Positions 22,250-29,011 of a stretch of DNA of 64,000 nucleotides are shown here, piece by piece; the stretch's first letter is position 1; every line of letters starts with the position of its first letter. The notes beneath the pieces were generated by a model. It was given only the letters and a program-made list of their open reading frames with translations, made no database searches and was not told the origin of the DNA. Both the position numbers and the translations under genes were made by a program. This DNA is from a virus: positions 1 to 64,000 of the IMG/VR virus record IMGVR_UViG_3300036466_000273; one strand, written 5' to 3'.

Positions 22250-22351
22250 ATGGAATTTAGTTGGAAAGTAATCATTGCTACCCCCGTACTCTTCCTAATA
22301 GCTATAATAATTGAATCAGCAATAAAGGAATATTTATATGATAGACGATGA
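22250..22351 (+). CDS. Membrane microprotein (33 aa)
   Basis: MEFSWKVIIATPVLFLIAII and a short polar tail: one membrane helix. AAGGAGG (22238-22244) gives it one of the best Shine-Dalgarno sites in this stretch. Overlaps the next gene by 14 bases. Confidence 0.6.
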   Translation: MEFSWKVIIATPVLFLIAIIIESAIKEYLYDRR

Positions 22352-22532
22352 CATACTTTGTAAGATGTATAAAGTAGCAAAATCATGCACTACAAAAGAG
22401 CAAGCAGCTTCTGCAAAGAAGTATATCGAATTAGCAAGCAAGCAATATCCATGTATATTAAATATACTATCTCATCTATTTATGATTACGGATTTATCAG
22501 TTGCTAGGAGTAAGAAGCATGTCCGATTATAA
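22338..22532 (+). CDS. Small helical protein (64 aa)
   Basis: A 64-residue helical protein starting MIDDDILCKMYKVAK, with a hydrophobic stretch near 40-50. AAAGGAA precedes the ATG. No family recognised. Confidence 0.55.
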   Translation: MIDDDILCKMYKVAKSCTTKEQAASAKKYIELASKQYPCILNILSHLFMITDLSVARSKKHVRL

Positions 22533-23154
22533 AGAACTGGAAAATAGTAGTAAATGGGAGTCTGAAAACTCTCGTTTGAAGTATGTACTAGGAAATAACC
22601 ATAAAAAAGTACGCATAAAAAATAGAGAGGAGTTACTACTGACCCCAGGGGTTTCCTATACTGCAGATAATAGAATAATTGGACCGGGTAATATTATATT
22701 CTTCAATACTATGGCAGAATTTGCAGGGATGGAATTTAGAATAGGAGACCTCCCAAGAGGATACCCTTGGAAAAGTTGGATGTATGAAGAAGTACGAGGG
22801 TGTATTAAAGAGGAGAGGCTTGTAGCAGAGGAAGATCCCAATGGAATTAACCAACATGATCCAGGTGCTAAGCTAGACAAAGGTAAAAATAGAGTCGCTT
22901 TAGTATTAAGTGGATTTTCTAATGCTATTGAAGAAGTGTCTAAGGTAGGAACGTACGGGGCTGAAAAATATTCTCCTAATGGGTGGGAAAAAGTGGATAA
23001 TGGTTTAGAACGCTATGATAACGCTATGCTAAGACATTGGTTAGCTGAAAAACGTGGGGAAGAGTCTGACCCAGATACTGAGTTACTTCATGCAGCCCAT
23101 GCAGCTTGGAACTCTCTTGCTTACCTAGAACTCAAACTTAGGGAGAAAATATGA
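22519..23154 (+). CDS. Protein with dATP/dGTP diphosphohydrolase-type domain
   Basis: A 211-residue protein. The C-terminal half (about 110-205) reads GAKLDKGKNRVALVL, EVSKVGTYGAEKYSPNGW, RYDNAMLRHWLAEKRGEE and LLHAAHAAWNSLAYLEL, which I recognise as the phage domain annotated as the N-terminal part of dATP/dGTP diphosphohydrolases, a MazG-like fold that hydrolyses dNTPs. The N-terminal 100 residues are unrelated. TAGGAG precedes ATG 22519. It may adjust the dNTP pool alongside ThyX, dUTPase and the reductase. Confidence 0.7.
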   Translation: MSDYKELENSSKWESENSRLKYVLGNNHKKVRIKNREELLLTPGVSYTADNRIIGPGNIIFFNTMAEFAGMEFRIGDLPRGYPWKSWMYEEVRGCIKEERLVAEEDPNGINQHDPGAKLDKGKNRVALVLSGFSNAIEEVSKVGTYGAEKYSPNGWEKVDNGLERYDNAMLRHWLAEKRGEESDPDTELLHAAHAAWNSLAYLELKLREKI

Positions 23155-23366
23155 ATATAATAGCAGAGGTTAAAGAATTTGTTGTAGAATTTACAGAACG
23201 TAAAGGGCACTACCCTAAACACATTATTCTAGGGAGGGCAGAAAAATCAAGGCTTAGAAATCTTCCTGACCTGATGCTATTAAATTACCCTGAGGAGTGG
23301 CCAGATAAATTATTTTGTATTCCGTTGAGTTATACTGCGGAAGAAAGTTGTATACGGGTGAAATGA
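23151..23366 (+). CDS. Small protein of unknown function (71 aa)
   Basis: A 71-residue protein starting MNIIAEVKEFVVEFTER, with a helix and a strand-turn segment. ATGA overlap with the previous gene; its last base is the first of the next ATG. Unknown function. Confidence 0.55.
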   Translation: MNIIAEVKEFVVEFTERKGHYPKHIILGRAEKSRLRNLPDLMLLNYPEEWPDKLFCIPLSYTAEESCIRVK

Positions 23367-23530
23367 TGCCAATCTATGAGTATAAATGCAAAGTCTGTGG
23401 GAAAGAATACACCAAAATTAAAAATATTCTAGAGTACAAAGACTCTATTATGTGCAACTGTGGTAATTGGGCTGATAAAGTCCCCTCCTTGCCAGGGTAT
23501 AGGCGAGACCATACCAGATTTGAGAGGTGA
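23366..23530 (+). CDS. FmdB-type zinc-ribbon protein
   Basis: A 54-residue protein starting MPIYEYKCKVCGKEYTK, the hallmark of FmdB-type ribbons, with the second pair in IMCNCGNWADK. FmdB ribbons occur in many small bacterial and phage proteins with unknown partners. The ATG overlaps the previous TGA, so the longer reading from 23315 is dropped. Confidence 0.72.
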   Translation: MPIYEYKCKVCGKEYTKIKNILEYKDSIMCNCGNWADKVPSLPGYRRDHTRFER

Positions 23531-23533
23531 GAT

Positions 23534-23836
23534 ATGCCAATAGATTATGGATTCTTTTATTATGTGTTAACTGGTTTAAAATACACGGCGGACTTCAAAA
23601 AGGATGTTGGCATACTACTAGGAACTGATGGTAAACTACAAAAATTACTAGACCATAAAATTGAAGTTGAGTCTGATATGTTAAGTATTCTTTGCAAAGA
23701 CGAGGATGATTTAATAGATTACTTTATCAATACATTAAACTTTGGAAGAGATAAAGCCCAAGAAAATGATATTGAGATCCTTACAATAGGTAAATTATAT
23801 GATTTATTAGATGACAGATATTCGGAGGGCGAATGA
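23534..23836 (+). CDS. Protein of unknown function (100 aa)
   Basis: A 100-residue acidic helical protein starting MPIDYGFFYYVL. GAGAGGTGAG precedes the ATG. Overlaps thyX by 4 bases (ATGA). No motif recognised. Confidence 0.58.
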   Translation: MPIDYGFFYYVLTGLKYTADFKKDVGILLGTDGKLQKLLDHKIEVESDMLSILCKDEDDLIDYFINTLNFGRDKAQENDIEILTIGKLYDLLDDRYSEGE

Positions 23837-24549
23837 ATATAGAGCTAGTAAGTTTTACAAATAACCCTATTGAAACCTGTGCAAAAGCCGCTTATAACTG
23901 CACTAATACTATAGAAATGCCAGAACATGTAGACCCACATGGTTTAGTGGAGAGAGTACTTACATTAGGTCATGAGAGCATAGCTGAGTTTGCGGATTTT
24001 GTGTTTAAGGCAGATGGAATTAGTAGGGTTGCTAGTCACCAACTAGTTAGACATAGGGTGGCAAGCTATGCACAACAAAGTCAGAGATATAATACATATG
24101 ATACCTTAAGTATTAATATTCCTGACGGGTTATCTTATGAACAAGCAGAGAAAATGAAACAAGCTGCTTCATATTGCCACAACCTTTACCTAGAGTTACT
24201 TAGTGAAGGAGTCCCTGGAGAAGCGGCAAGATACATTCTTCCTAACGCTGCCACTTCTAGTATTTTTATAAAAATGAACGCTAGAGAGTTACGACATTTC
24301 TTTAGCCTAAGACTTTGTTTGACTACTCAGACTGAGATTCGTTTCATGGCGCAGGCTATGTACGAAATTGTACGACGCAAATTTCCAGCCCTTTTTGTAG
24401 GGCAATTCCCGCCTTGTGAAACAAAAGGTGAATGTAAATCATGTCCGGGGGTGAATAAAAATGACAGTACAACAAAAATTAGGGTTACGAAACCTAAGCA
24501 AACCAAACCAAGTAATGAAGCCCAAAAAGACTTATTCGAGGAAGTTTAA
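23833..24549 (+). CDS. thyX: Flavin-dependent thymidylate synthase
   Basis: A 238-residue ThyX, which methylates dUMP to dTMP using methylene-tetrahydrofolate and FAD. The motif RHRVASYAQQSQR (73-85) is the ThyX signature RHRxxSxxxxSxR; LGHESIAEF (45-53) and the C-terminal half with ELRHFFSLR are also typical. A 40-residue Lys-rich tail after residue 195 includes ECKSCPG and may be species-specific. It fits the dTTP supply for phage DNA and complements dut. A 4-base overlap couples it to the previous gene. Confidence 0.95.
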   Translation: MNIELVSFTNNPIETCAKAAYNCTNTIEMPEHVDPHGLVERVLTLGHESIAEFADFVFKADGISRVASHQLVRHRVASYAQQSQRYNTYDTLSINIPDGLSYEQAEKMKQAASYCHNLYLELLSEGVPGEAARYILPNAATSSIFIKMNARELRHFFSLRLCLTTQTEIRFMAQAMYEIVRRKFPALFVGQFPPCETKGECKSCPGVNKNDSTTKIRVTKPKQTKPSNEAQKDLFEEV

Positions 24550-24576
24550 ACATCGCAATCGTAAAGGATGGTAATT

Positions 24577-24840
24577 ATGATTAGCAATTTAGATGATACG
24601 TTTGCTTTTAATAAGGCAATAGAATCTTTAGAAGGGATAATTGAACTACAAGAAGGAGTTGCTTTTCCATATGAAGAGAGAACCCAGGAAGCTTTTAAAG
24701 ATGCTCTAAAAGCATTTGAAACAGCCAGTACATATGCTACTAGAATCTCCAGATTGCTCAAAAAGGAAGATTACGAAACTACGTTTCACACGCTTCTAGA
24801 AAGAGACTTGGCTGAAATAGAAGAGCTATTTAATGATTAA
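24577..24840 (+). CDS. Helical small protein (87 aa)
   Basis: An 87-residue all-helical protein starting MISNLDDTFAFNKAIES. AAGGATGG (24564-24571) is 5 bases before ATG 24577; ATG 24568 overlaps it. It ends just before promoter P9. Unknown function. Confidence 0.58.
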   Translation: MISNLDDTFAFNKAIESLEGIIELQEGVAFPYEERTQEAFKDALKAFETASTYATRISRLLKKEDYETTFHTLLERDLAEIEELFND

Positions 24841-24849
24841 AAATAGTTC

Positions 24850-24878
24850 TTGACAATTTTCTCAATATTCGCTATAAT
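24850..24878 (+). promoter_or_regulatory. Sigma70-type promoter P9
   Basis: TTGACA (24850-24855), 17-base spacer, TATAAT (24873-24878). ATTTTCTC (24856-24863) pairs exactly with GAGAAAAT (24902-24909) and TTCGCTAT (24868-24875) with ATAGCGAA (24892-24899), leaving a 16-bp interrupted stem that includes the Shine-Dalgarno site. Confidence 0.93.
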
Positions 24879-24910
24879 AGTATTATAAATAATAGCGAAA
24901 GGAGAAAATT

Positions 24911-25141
24911 ATGACTAGGGAAAATATTATTAACATTCTTCGTAATTCTGAAGCAACAGTAACATTTCTTAAAAAAGACGGGTCAAAACGTGTTATGAAA
25001 TGTACACTTCGCCCAGATGTACTGCCCGCTCTAAAAGGCTCAAATCATAAGAAGAATGAAGATGTACTTCCAGTATGGGACTTAGAGAAAAATGCTTGGA
25101 GGTCTTTCCGCCTAGATAGTATTATAAAAATAGGAGATTAG
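24911..25141 (+). CDS. SH3-like barrel protein (DUF2693 type)
   Basis: A 76-residue protein matching a widespread phage/bacterial family: ATVTFLKKDGSKRVMKCTLR then a lysine-rich turn and DVLPVWDLEKNAWRSFRLDS. The family is annotated as an SH3 beta-barrel fold, function unknown. First gene after promoter P9; AAGGAG upstream. Confidence 0.78.
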   Translation: MTRENIINILRNSEATVTFLKKDGSKRVMKCTLRPDVLPALKGSNHKKNEDVLPVWDLEKNAWRSFRLDSIIKIGD

Positions 25142-25142
25142 A

Positions 25143-25358
25143 TTGATTGATAATGTTAACAAAATTGAGGAATATCTAAGAGATTCTCTAATTGCACTGG
25201 AAACAATACGAGCAATTACTAAAAAAGATGAACATAGTGAAATAATTAATGTATTTCTCCAAAAGATGGAGAATTCATTAGTTAAAGTAGCGGAATGTAA
25301 CTTAGAGATTACCGATTCTTGCGGTAAACCAAAATCACGATGTATTTTCTTTAACTAA
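25143..25358 (+). CDS. Helical small protein (71 aa), TTG start
   Basis: A 71-residue helical protein starting at TTG 25143 (MIDNVNKIEEYLRDS), with AGGAG (25132-25136) 6 bases upstream and the previous stop overlapping. It contains a C-terminal CGKPKSRC segment. Its stop codon abuts the tRNA gene. Confidence 0.58.
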   Translation: MIDNVNKIEEYLRDSLIALETIRAITKKDEHSEIINVFLQKMENSLVKVAECNLEITDSCGKPKSRCIFFN

Positions 25359-25434
25359 GCGAGTGTAGTCCAACGGCAGAGACAATGGACTTAAAATCCA
25401 TAAAGTGAGGATTCGAATTCCTCCACTCGCACCA
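25359..25434 (+). tRNA. tRNA-Leu (TAA)
   Basis: Acceptor GCGAGTG pairs with CACTCGC, discriminator A, CCA encoded. Anticodon arm ATGGA-CTTAAAA-TCCAT gives TAA. The T arm is GAGGA-TTCGAAT-TCCTC. The variable loop is only about five bases, which is unusual because bacterial leucine tRNAs normally have a long variable arm. It lies 3.5 kb before the main tRNA array. Confidence 0.93.
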
Positions 25435-25439
25435 ATTTT

Positions 25440-25511
25440 GTCCGTTCAATGTAGGACGGACACACTAGACTCCGTGACGCCTTCGAAGTCTAGCGCACAA
25501 CAAAAGGCCGA
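25440..25511 (+). other. Structured leader between tRNA-Leu and a secreted peptide gene
   Basis: Two hairpins: GTCCGT (25441-25446)/ACGGAC and CTAGACT/AGTCTAG (about 25467-25494). They lie between the tRNA and the next Shine-Dalgarno and may mark tRNA processing or protect the mRNA end. Confidence 0.45.
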
Positions 25512-25530
25512 GATAACAAAGGAGGCCGTT

Positions 25531-25743
25531 ATGAAATTTTTTCTTTCTACTCTCTTTATATTGATGCTTACTACTCAAGCCTTTGCATCAACAGCTGGGC
25601 GAACTGACCATTCAGGTATTCTTGTTTGGATGTTCCTAGGGTTTTGTGCGCTGATTGTAGTAGCACAGGTAGTACCTGCTCTAATGATGATGGTTGGTGT
25701 TGGGAAAGCACTACAAAAGGATGCTGCTATTACCAATGAGTAA
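25531..25743 (+). CDS. Small exported or membrane protein (70 aa)
   Basis: A 70-residue protein with an apparent signal peptide (MKFFLSTLFILMLTTQAFAS, cleavage near residue 19) followed by a short polar stretch and one membrane helix (about 30-55, ILVWMFLGFCALIVVAQVV). AAGGAGG precedes ATG 25531; the longer frame runs back into the tRNA and is spurious. Probably an inner-membrane protein with its N-terminus outside. Confidence 0.7.
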   Translation: MKFFLSTLFILMLTTQAFASTAGRTDHSGILVWMFLGFCALIVVAQVVPALMMMVGVGKALQKDAAITNE

Positions 25744-25753
25744 TAGGTGTATT

Positions 25754-25779
25754 GGGGGGGAATTTCCCCTCCCATTTTT
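25754..25779 (+). terminator. Rho-independent terminator
   Basis: GGGGGGGA pairs with TCCCCTCC around a three-base loop (one G-T pair), followed by CATTTTTA, 10 bases after the stop at 25743. Confidence 0.75.
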
Positions 25780-25802
25780 ATATAGCATTAAAAATTTTGC
25801 TC

Positions 25803-25831
25803 TTGACGCAAGGGTGGATTTTTAGTATTAT
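25803..25831 (+). promoter_or_regulatory. Sigma70-type promoter P10 (hsp20)
   Basis: TTGACG (25803-25808), 17-base spacer, TATTAT (25826-25831). Unlike the other promoters it lacks the conserved spacer and the complementary leader, so it may be controlled differently. Confidence 0.75.
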
Positions 25832-25896
25832 ATAAGAATAATACATAAAGCTACCGAATAATCGGGGCAAGTTTTCTACCGAAAGGAGAAAAACAG

Positions 25897-26292
25897 ATGA
25901 ATCATTCACGAAGCGCTATTAACCAAATGGACAGACTATTTGAGGTACTGTTAAAGACCTCGCAAGCTACTAAAACCAACTATCCTAGATACAGTCTATG
26001 GACTACTGAAGGATGGCAGAATAAGAAGTATATTCTGGATATATTAGTAGCAGGTTTTTCTAGAGATGAACTAAAAGTCTCTTGTTCAGATGGTGTATTA
26101 ACCGTAGCTGCTAAACAAGCAGACTATGGGCACAGAAATTACTTGGAAAAAGGATTTAGTACGAAAGACTTTGAAGTAGAATTTCCAATAGCTAATTCAT
26201 GGCAAGTAACCTCCGTTACCTTGAATAATGGGGTACTAAGTATTCAAATTGAAAAAGAAACTAAAGACGAACAAATACTAGAGATTGGATAA
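25897..26292 (+). CDS. Small heat shock protein (Hsp20/alpha-crystallin)
   Basis: A 131-residue Hsp20 chaperone. The alpha-crystallin core (about 38-125) shows KYILDILVAGFSRDELKVSC, GVLTVAAKQ, FSTKDFEVEFPIA and the family signature NNGVLSIQIEKE. It binds unfolding proteins without ATP; in phages it may aid virion protein folding. AAGGAG upstream. It has its own promoter P10 and is followed by the lysozyme-like gene. Confidence 0.9.
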   Translation: MNHSRSAINQMDRLFEVLLKTSQATKTNYPRYSLWTTEGWQNKKYILDILVAGFSRDELKVSCSDGVLTVAAKQADYGHRNYLEKGFSTKDFEVEFPIANSWQVTSVTLNNGVLSIQIEKETKDEQILEIG

Positions 26293-26294
26293 GT

Positions 26295-26744
26295 ATGAAC
26301 GTAGAACGGTTGATAAAACAACTCGAAAAGGATGTAGGGAAATCTAATAGGTTATATCAAGACACAGATGGAAATAAACTAATTGGTATTGGACACTTGA
26401 TAACTGATGACGACCCTGAAGCTCTTAGAGACATACGACCTGGACAGAAAATATCTGAGTCGAAATGCACGGAGCTTCTAACATCTGATCTAACGACTGT
26501 AATAACAGATTGTGTAAAAATATTCGGAACAGAATGGGAAACTTTCCCAGAAGAGTTCCAAGAATCTTTCGCTAACCTTTTGTTCTCTACAAGTAGAGAT
26601 AATATTAGTGACCTAAAAGATATTATCTATAATGCTGTAGACAGAAATTGGACACAAGTAGTAGTAGCACTAAAAGATACTGCTGTCTATCAATCGAATC
26701 CTCAACGAATAGCAAGGATGCAATCACGACTATCTATTCTGTAA
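26295..26744 (+). CDS. T4-lysozyme-like protein with altered catalytic residue
   Basis: A 149-residue protein of the T4 lysozyme (GH24) type: Glu11, YQDTDGNKLIGIGHL (21-35) and a C-terminal half with NWTQVVVALKD and YQSNPQRIARM, matching the T4 order. The catalytic Asp is Asp23, but the position of T4 Thr26 is Leu29, and the distance from Glu11 to Asp23 is three residues longer than in T4. It may be a divergent lysozyme or have lost activity. No signal peptide. Followed by a strong terminator. Confidence 0.8.
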   Translation: MNVERLIKQLEKDVGKSNRLYQDTDGNKLIGIGHLITDDDPEALRDIRPGQKISESKCTELLTSDLTTVITDCVKIFGTEWETFPEEFQESFANLLFSTSRDNISDLKDIIYNAVDRNWTQVVVALKDTAVYQSNPQRIARMQSRLSIL

Positions 26745-26785
26745 ATAAAAAGCACTGGCTATCTATTAGTCAGTGCTTTTTATTT
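26743..26785. terminator. Strong terminator hairpin
   Basis: An 18-bp stem (26743-26760 with 26768-26785, one G-T pair) around a seven-base loop, with A-run and T-run ends; it works as written in either direction. It includes the stop codon of the lysozyme-like gene. Confidence 0.88.
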
Positions 26786-26850
26786 CTTCTATCTCAGCGC
26801 CGAGTTGCGTACATTTTAAGTGATAGTATTACGTGCGTATAAAAAAGTTC

Positions 26851-26879
26851 TTGACAATTTTCTCAATATTCGCTATAAT
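26851..26879 (+). promoter_or_regulatory. Sigma70-type promoter P11
   Basis: TTGACA (26851-26856), 17-base spacer, TATAAT (26874-26879). TTCGC in the spacer is complementary to GCGAA in the leader; ATTTTCTC pairs with GAGTAAAAAT with a one-base bulge. Confidence 0.93.
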
Positions 26880-26910
26880 AGTATTATAAACAATGGCGAA
26901 AGGAGTAAAA

Positions 26911-27588
26911 ATGGCTAGAGTTAAAAAGAAAGAACACGAAAATTTATCAGATTCTAATATTAAAAAAGTAATAGAACTGCTAGAAGCTAAGCAACCTATT
27001 ACTAAAAAGCACGCTTGTGAGATTCTCAACATCTCTTATAATACCACTAGATTAAATAATATTATAGAGGGATACAAGCACAAAAAAGAGATAGAAGCTA
27101 AGAATAGAAAAGCTAAACGCGGGAAACCTGCTACAAAAGATGAAATTTCAGATATAATTAGAGAGTATCTAAATGGTACTTCTATATCAGAAATTTCTAA
27201 GGATATTTTTAGGTCTTCTAGTTTTGTATCTAATATTATAGATAGAGTAGGAGTACCGCGTAAGCTAACTAAAGAAGAGATGAAGGAGAGCCACTTACTT
27301 CCAGACCAGTGTATGGCGTATGAATTCAAGTATGGTCAAATTGCGTGGTCAGCGAAGTATAATGCTCCCTGTGAAGTTAGAGAAGAATTAACTGATACAG
27401 ACTCAGTAAAATACGAAGAGAAGTACGGATGTAAATGTTATAAGATTTATATCGTTAGTAGGGTAGAGGAGCCAGTTCCAGGGTTCTCATCTGTAGAAAT
27501 CGGTGGGTATAATGCTATTTCTCCCGCAAGTGAGTTAGGTGACTTAACCCATCTTATTGAGTTTTGCCCTAGTGTAGGAAAAATATAA
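26911..27588 (+). CDS. Helix-turn-helix DNA-binding protein
   Basis: A 225-residue protein with two probable helix-turn-helix segments: about 33-55 (ITKKHACEILNISYNTTRLN) and about 85-115 (TSISEISKDIFRSSSFVSNII), and a basic linker between them. The C-terminal half (about 130-225) has four cysteines or polar strands and an unknown fold. Proteins of this plan occur in T4-like and other large phages. It may be a phage transcription regulator. AAGGAG is 6 bases before ATG 26911; an in-frame ATG 26893 lies in the leader. Confidence 0.75.
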   Translation: MARVKKKEHENLSDSNIKKVIELLEAKQPITKKHACEILNISYNTTRLNNIIEGYKHKKEIEAKNRKAKRGKPATKDEISDIIREYLNGTSISEISKDIFRSSSFVSNIIDRVGVPRKLTKEEMKESHLLPDQCMAYEFKYGQIAWSAKYNAPCEVREELTDTDSVKYEEKYGCKCYKIYIVSRVEEPVPGFSSVEIGGYNAISPASELGDLTHLIEFCPSVGKI

Positions 27589-27842
27589 TGGAATATTATT
27601 TGATTGGAAGTTTGTCTGTAGGAATTGTATCGTATCTTTCTATTCATAGACCGGTACTAAAGGAATTGAGAGCTTCTGGGGAGTTGGAGCGCGATGAATT
27701 TAGGAATCCTATGCTAACAGCTATGATTCTTATAGCATTATTTACAGTTTTGGCTCCATTTATGGTATTTGCTGGTATTTTCACTAGTAATGACCAATTT
27801 AAGCAAAACTATAAAGATAGGCTCCTAGACCAAGAAAAATAG
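27588..27842 (+). CDS. Small membrane protein (84 aa)
   Basis: An 84-residue protein with two hydrophobic helices (about 4-20 and 45-68) separated by a charged loop. A one-base overlap couples it to the HTH gene. Its stop lies 3 bases before the -35 of P12. Confidence 0.65.
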   Translation: MEYYLIGSLSVGIVSYLSIHRPVLKELRASGELERDEFRNPMLTAMILIALFTVLAPFMVFAGIFTSNDQFKQNYKDRLLDQEK

Positions 27843-27845
27843 TTC

Positions 27846-27874
27846 TTGACAATTTTCTCAATATTCGCTATAAT
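27846..27874 (+). promoter_or_regulatory. Sigma70-type promoter P12
   Basis: TTGACA (27846-27851), 17-base spacer, TATAAT (27869-27874). ATTTTCTC (27852-27859) pairs exactly with GAGAAAAT (27898-27905), which covers the Shine-Dalgarno and the first two bases of the start codon at 27904. Confidence 0.93.
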
Positions 27875-27903
27875 ATATTTATAAACAATGGGAAAGGGAG
27901 AAA

Positions 27904-27975
27904 ATGGAAGATTGGGTGAAAGAGTATTGTATGCAGGGTGTTCTTTGGACGGTACATTTTGATGAAGCAATTTAA
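27904..27975 (+). CDS. 23-aa peptide behind P12
   Basis: MEDWVKEYCMQGVLWTVHFDEAI, with GGGAG 3 bases before the ATG. It may be a leader peptide or a microprotein. The next gene begins 39 bases later with its own Shine-Dalgarno. Confidence 0.45.
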   Translation: MEDWVKEYCMQGVLWTVHFDEAI

Positions 27976-28014
27976 AACAGACCCTGCAACCACACTAGCG
28001 AAGAAGGAGAAAGT

Positions 28015-28362
28015 ATGAACACATTGTACAAAGTAATTGAGACTGAAGAGTATGGAACTTTTCTTACTAAAGATTCCCAGGGTAAGTTGGTTTTGGAACT
28101 GAAAGGTTCTAACAAAGTAGCGTCTTTTTCAAGCGATGAGCTTGAGGAAGTAATACCTTATACTATTGATATTCGATTTAAGACTGATGGGGGTATCTAT
28201 ACTTTTACCAGTGAAAAGGGCACTCTTGAGTTGGATGACCTAGTAGTATACGAAGGCCCATATGGGCGCGACATCGCGCAGGTCACGGGCGTAGATACTA
28301 AGAATAAAAAATCTAATAAGCCTTTTAAGGGATGGAAGTTGCAAACTCAACGAATCGCATAA
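28015..28362 (+). CDS. Protein of unknown function (115 aa)
   Basis: A 115-residue beta-rich protein with ELKGSNKVASFSSDELEEV and LDDLVVYEGPYGRDIAQV, a pattern seen in phage proteins with SH3-like or KOW-like barrels; not certain. AAGGAG precedes the ATG. Contains the GC-rich palindrome at 28266-28279. Confidence 0.62.
   Translation: MNTLYKVIETEEYGTFLTKDSQGKLVLELKGSNKVASFSSDELEEVIPYTIDIRFKTDGGIYTFTSEKGTLELDDLVVYEGPYGRDIAQVTGVDTKNKKSNKPFKGWKLQTQRIA
28266..28279. repeat. GC-rich mini-hairpin inside a gene
   Basis: GCGCG-acat-CGCGC within the preceding coding region. Confidence 0.4.
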
Positions 28363-28372
28363 AAAATAGTTC

Positions 28373-28401
28373 TTGACAAAAAGCTCGATTTTCGGTATAA
28401 T
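28373..28401 (+). promoter_or_regulatory. Sigma70-type promoter P13
   Basis: TTGACA (28373-28378), 17-base spacer, TATAAT (28396-28401). Where other family members read CTC opposite GAG, this one reads GCTC opposite GAGC at the Shine-Dalgarno (28424-28428), a compensating change. Confidence 0.92.
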
Positions 28402-28434
28402 ATATTTATAAACAATGGCAGAAGGAGCACTTTC

Positions 28435-28917
28435 ATGGGTGATAGATTTTATGGACAACAATTAAAGGCTACCGGAGATTGCCCAGGTGCTTCAAAATCA
28501 CAAAAACGAAAGGGAAGAAAAATGGCGTGGACTGACGAGAAAAAAGCTGAAGCAATCAAACTGTACGAAGATGCTGAACCTACTCCTGAAAATTCAATGG
28601 AAATTGTTAAAGAAGTAGCAGACCAGCTCGACGAAACTCCTAACGGAGTACGAATGATTCTCAGCAAAGCTGGAGTATACGTAAAGAAAGCAGCTGCTGC
28701 AAAAGCATCTGGTGGAGAATCTAAGAAAGGTGGCTCTAAGCGAGTTAGCAAAGAGGATGCTCAAAATGCACTTCGCGAAGCTATCCAAGGTCTTGGACTT
28801 GAGCCTGATGAAGACATCATCACAAAGATGACTGGGAAAGCAGCTCAGTACATTACATCAGTAATCAAAAGTTCTCAAGGTGAAGCTGAAGAAGCTGAAG
28901 CTGAAGCTGAAGGTTAA
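28435..28917 (+). CDS. Myb/SANT-like DNA-binding protein (paralogue 2)
   Basis: Up to 160 residues. From the inner ATG at 28522 (131 residues) the protein reads MAWTDEKKAEAIKLYED, then EIVKEVADQLDETPNGVRMILSKAGVY, a helical DNA-binding domain, a basic linker, a second helical domain (about 80-120) and an acidic tail of Glu-Ala repeats. It matches the first gene of the window over both domains. Two starts look usable: 28435 (AAGGAG 8 bases ahead, under P13) and 28522 (AGGGAAG 6 bases ahead). Homologues known to me begin at the inner site. Just upstream of the tRNA array. Confidence 0.78.
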   Translation: MGDRFYGQQLKATGDCPGASKSQKRKGRKMAWTDEKKAEAIKLYEDAEPTPENSMEIVKEVADQLDETPNGVRMILSKAGVYVKKAAAAKASGGESKKGGSKRVSKEDAQNALREAIQGLGLEPDEDIITKMTGKAAQYITSVIKSSQGEAEEAEAEAEG

Positions 28918-28927
28918 GTAGCAATAT

Positions 28928-29002
28928 TCCCAGGTAGCTCAATGGCAGAGCAAGTGACTGTTAATCACTTGGTTGCTGGTTCGAGTCCAGCTCTGGGAGC
29001 CA
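28928..29002 (+). tRNA. tRNA-Asn (GTT)
   Basis: Acceptor TCCCAGG/TCTGGGA (one G-T pair), discriminator G, CCA encoded. Anticodon arm AGTGA-CTGTTAA-TCACT gives GTT. First tRNA of the array, 11 bases after the preceding stop. Confidence 0.95.
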
Positions 29003-29011
29003 ATTAATGTG

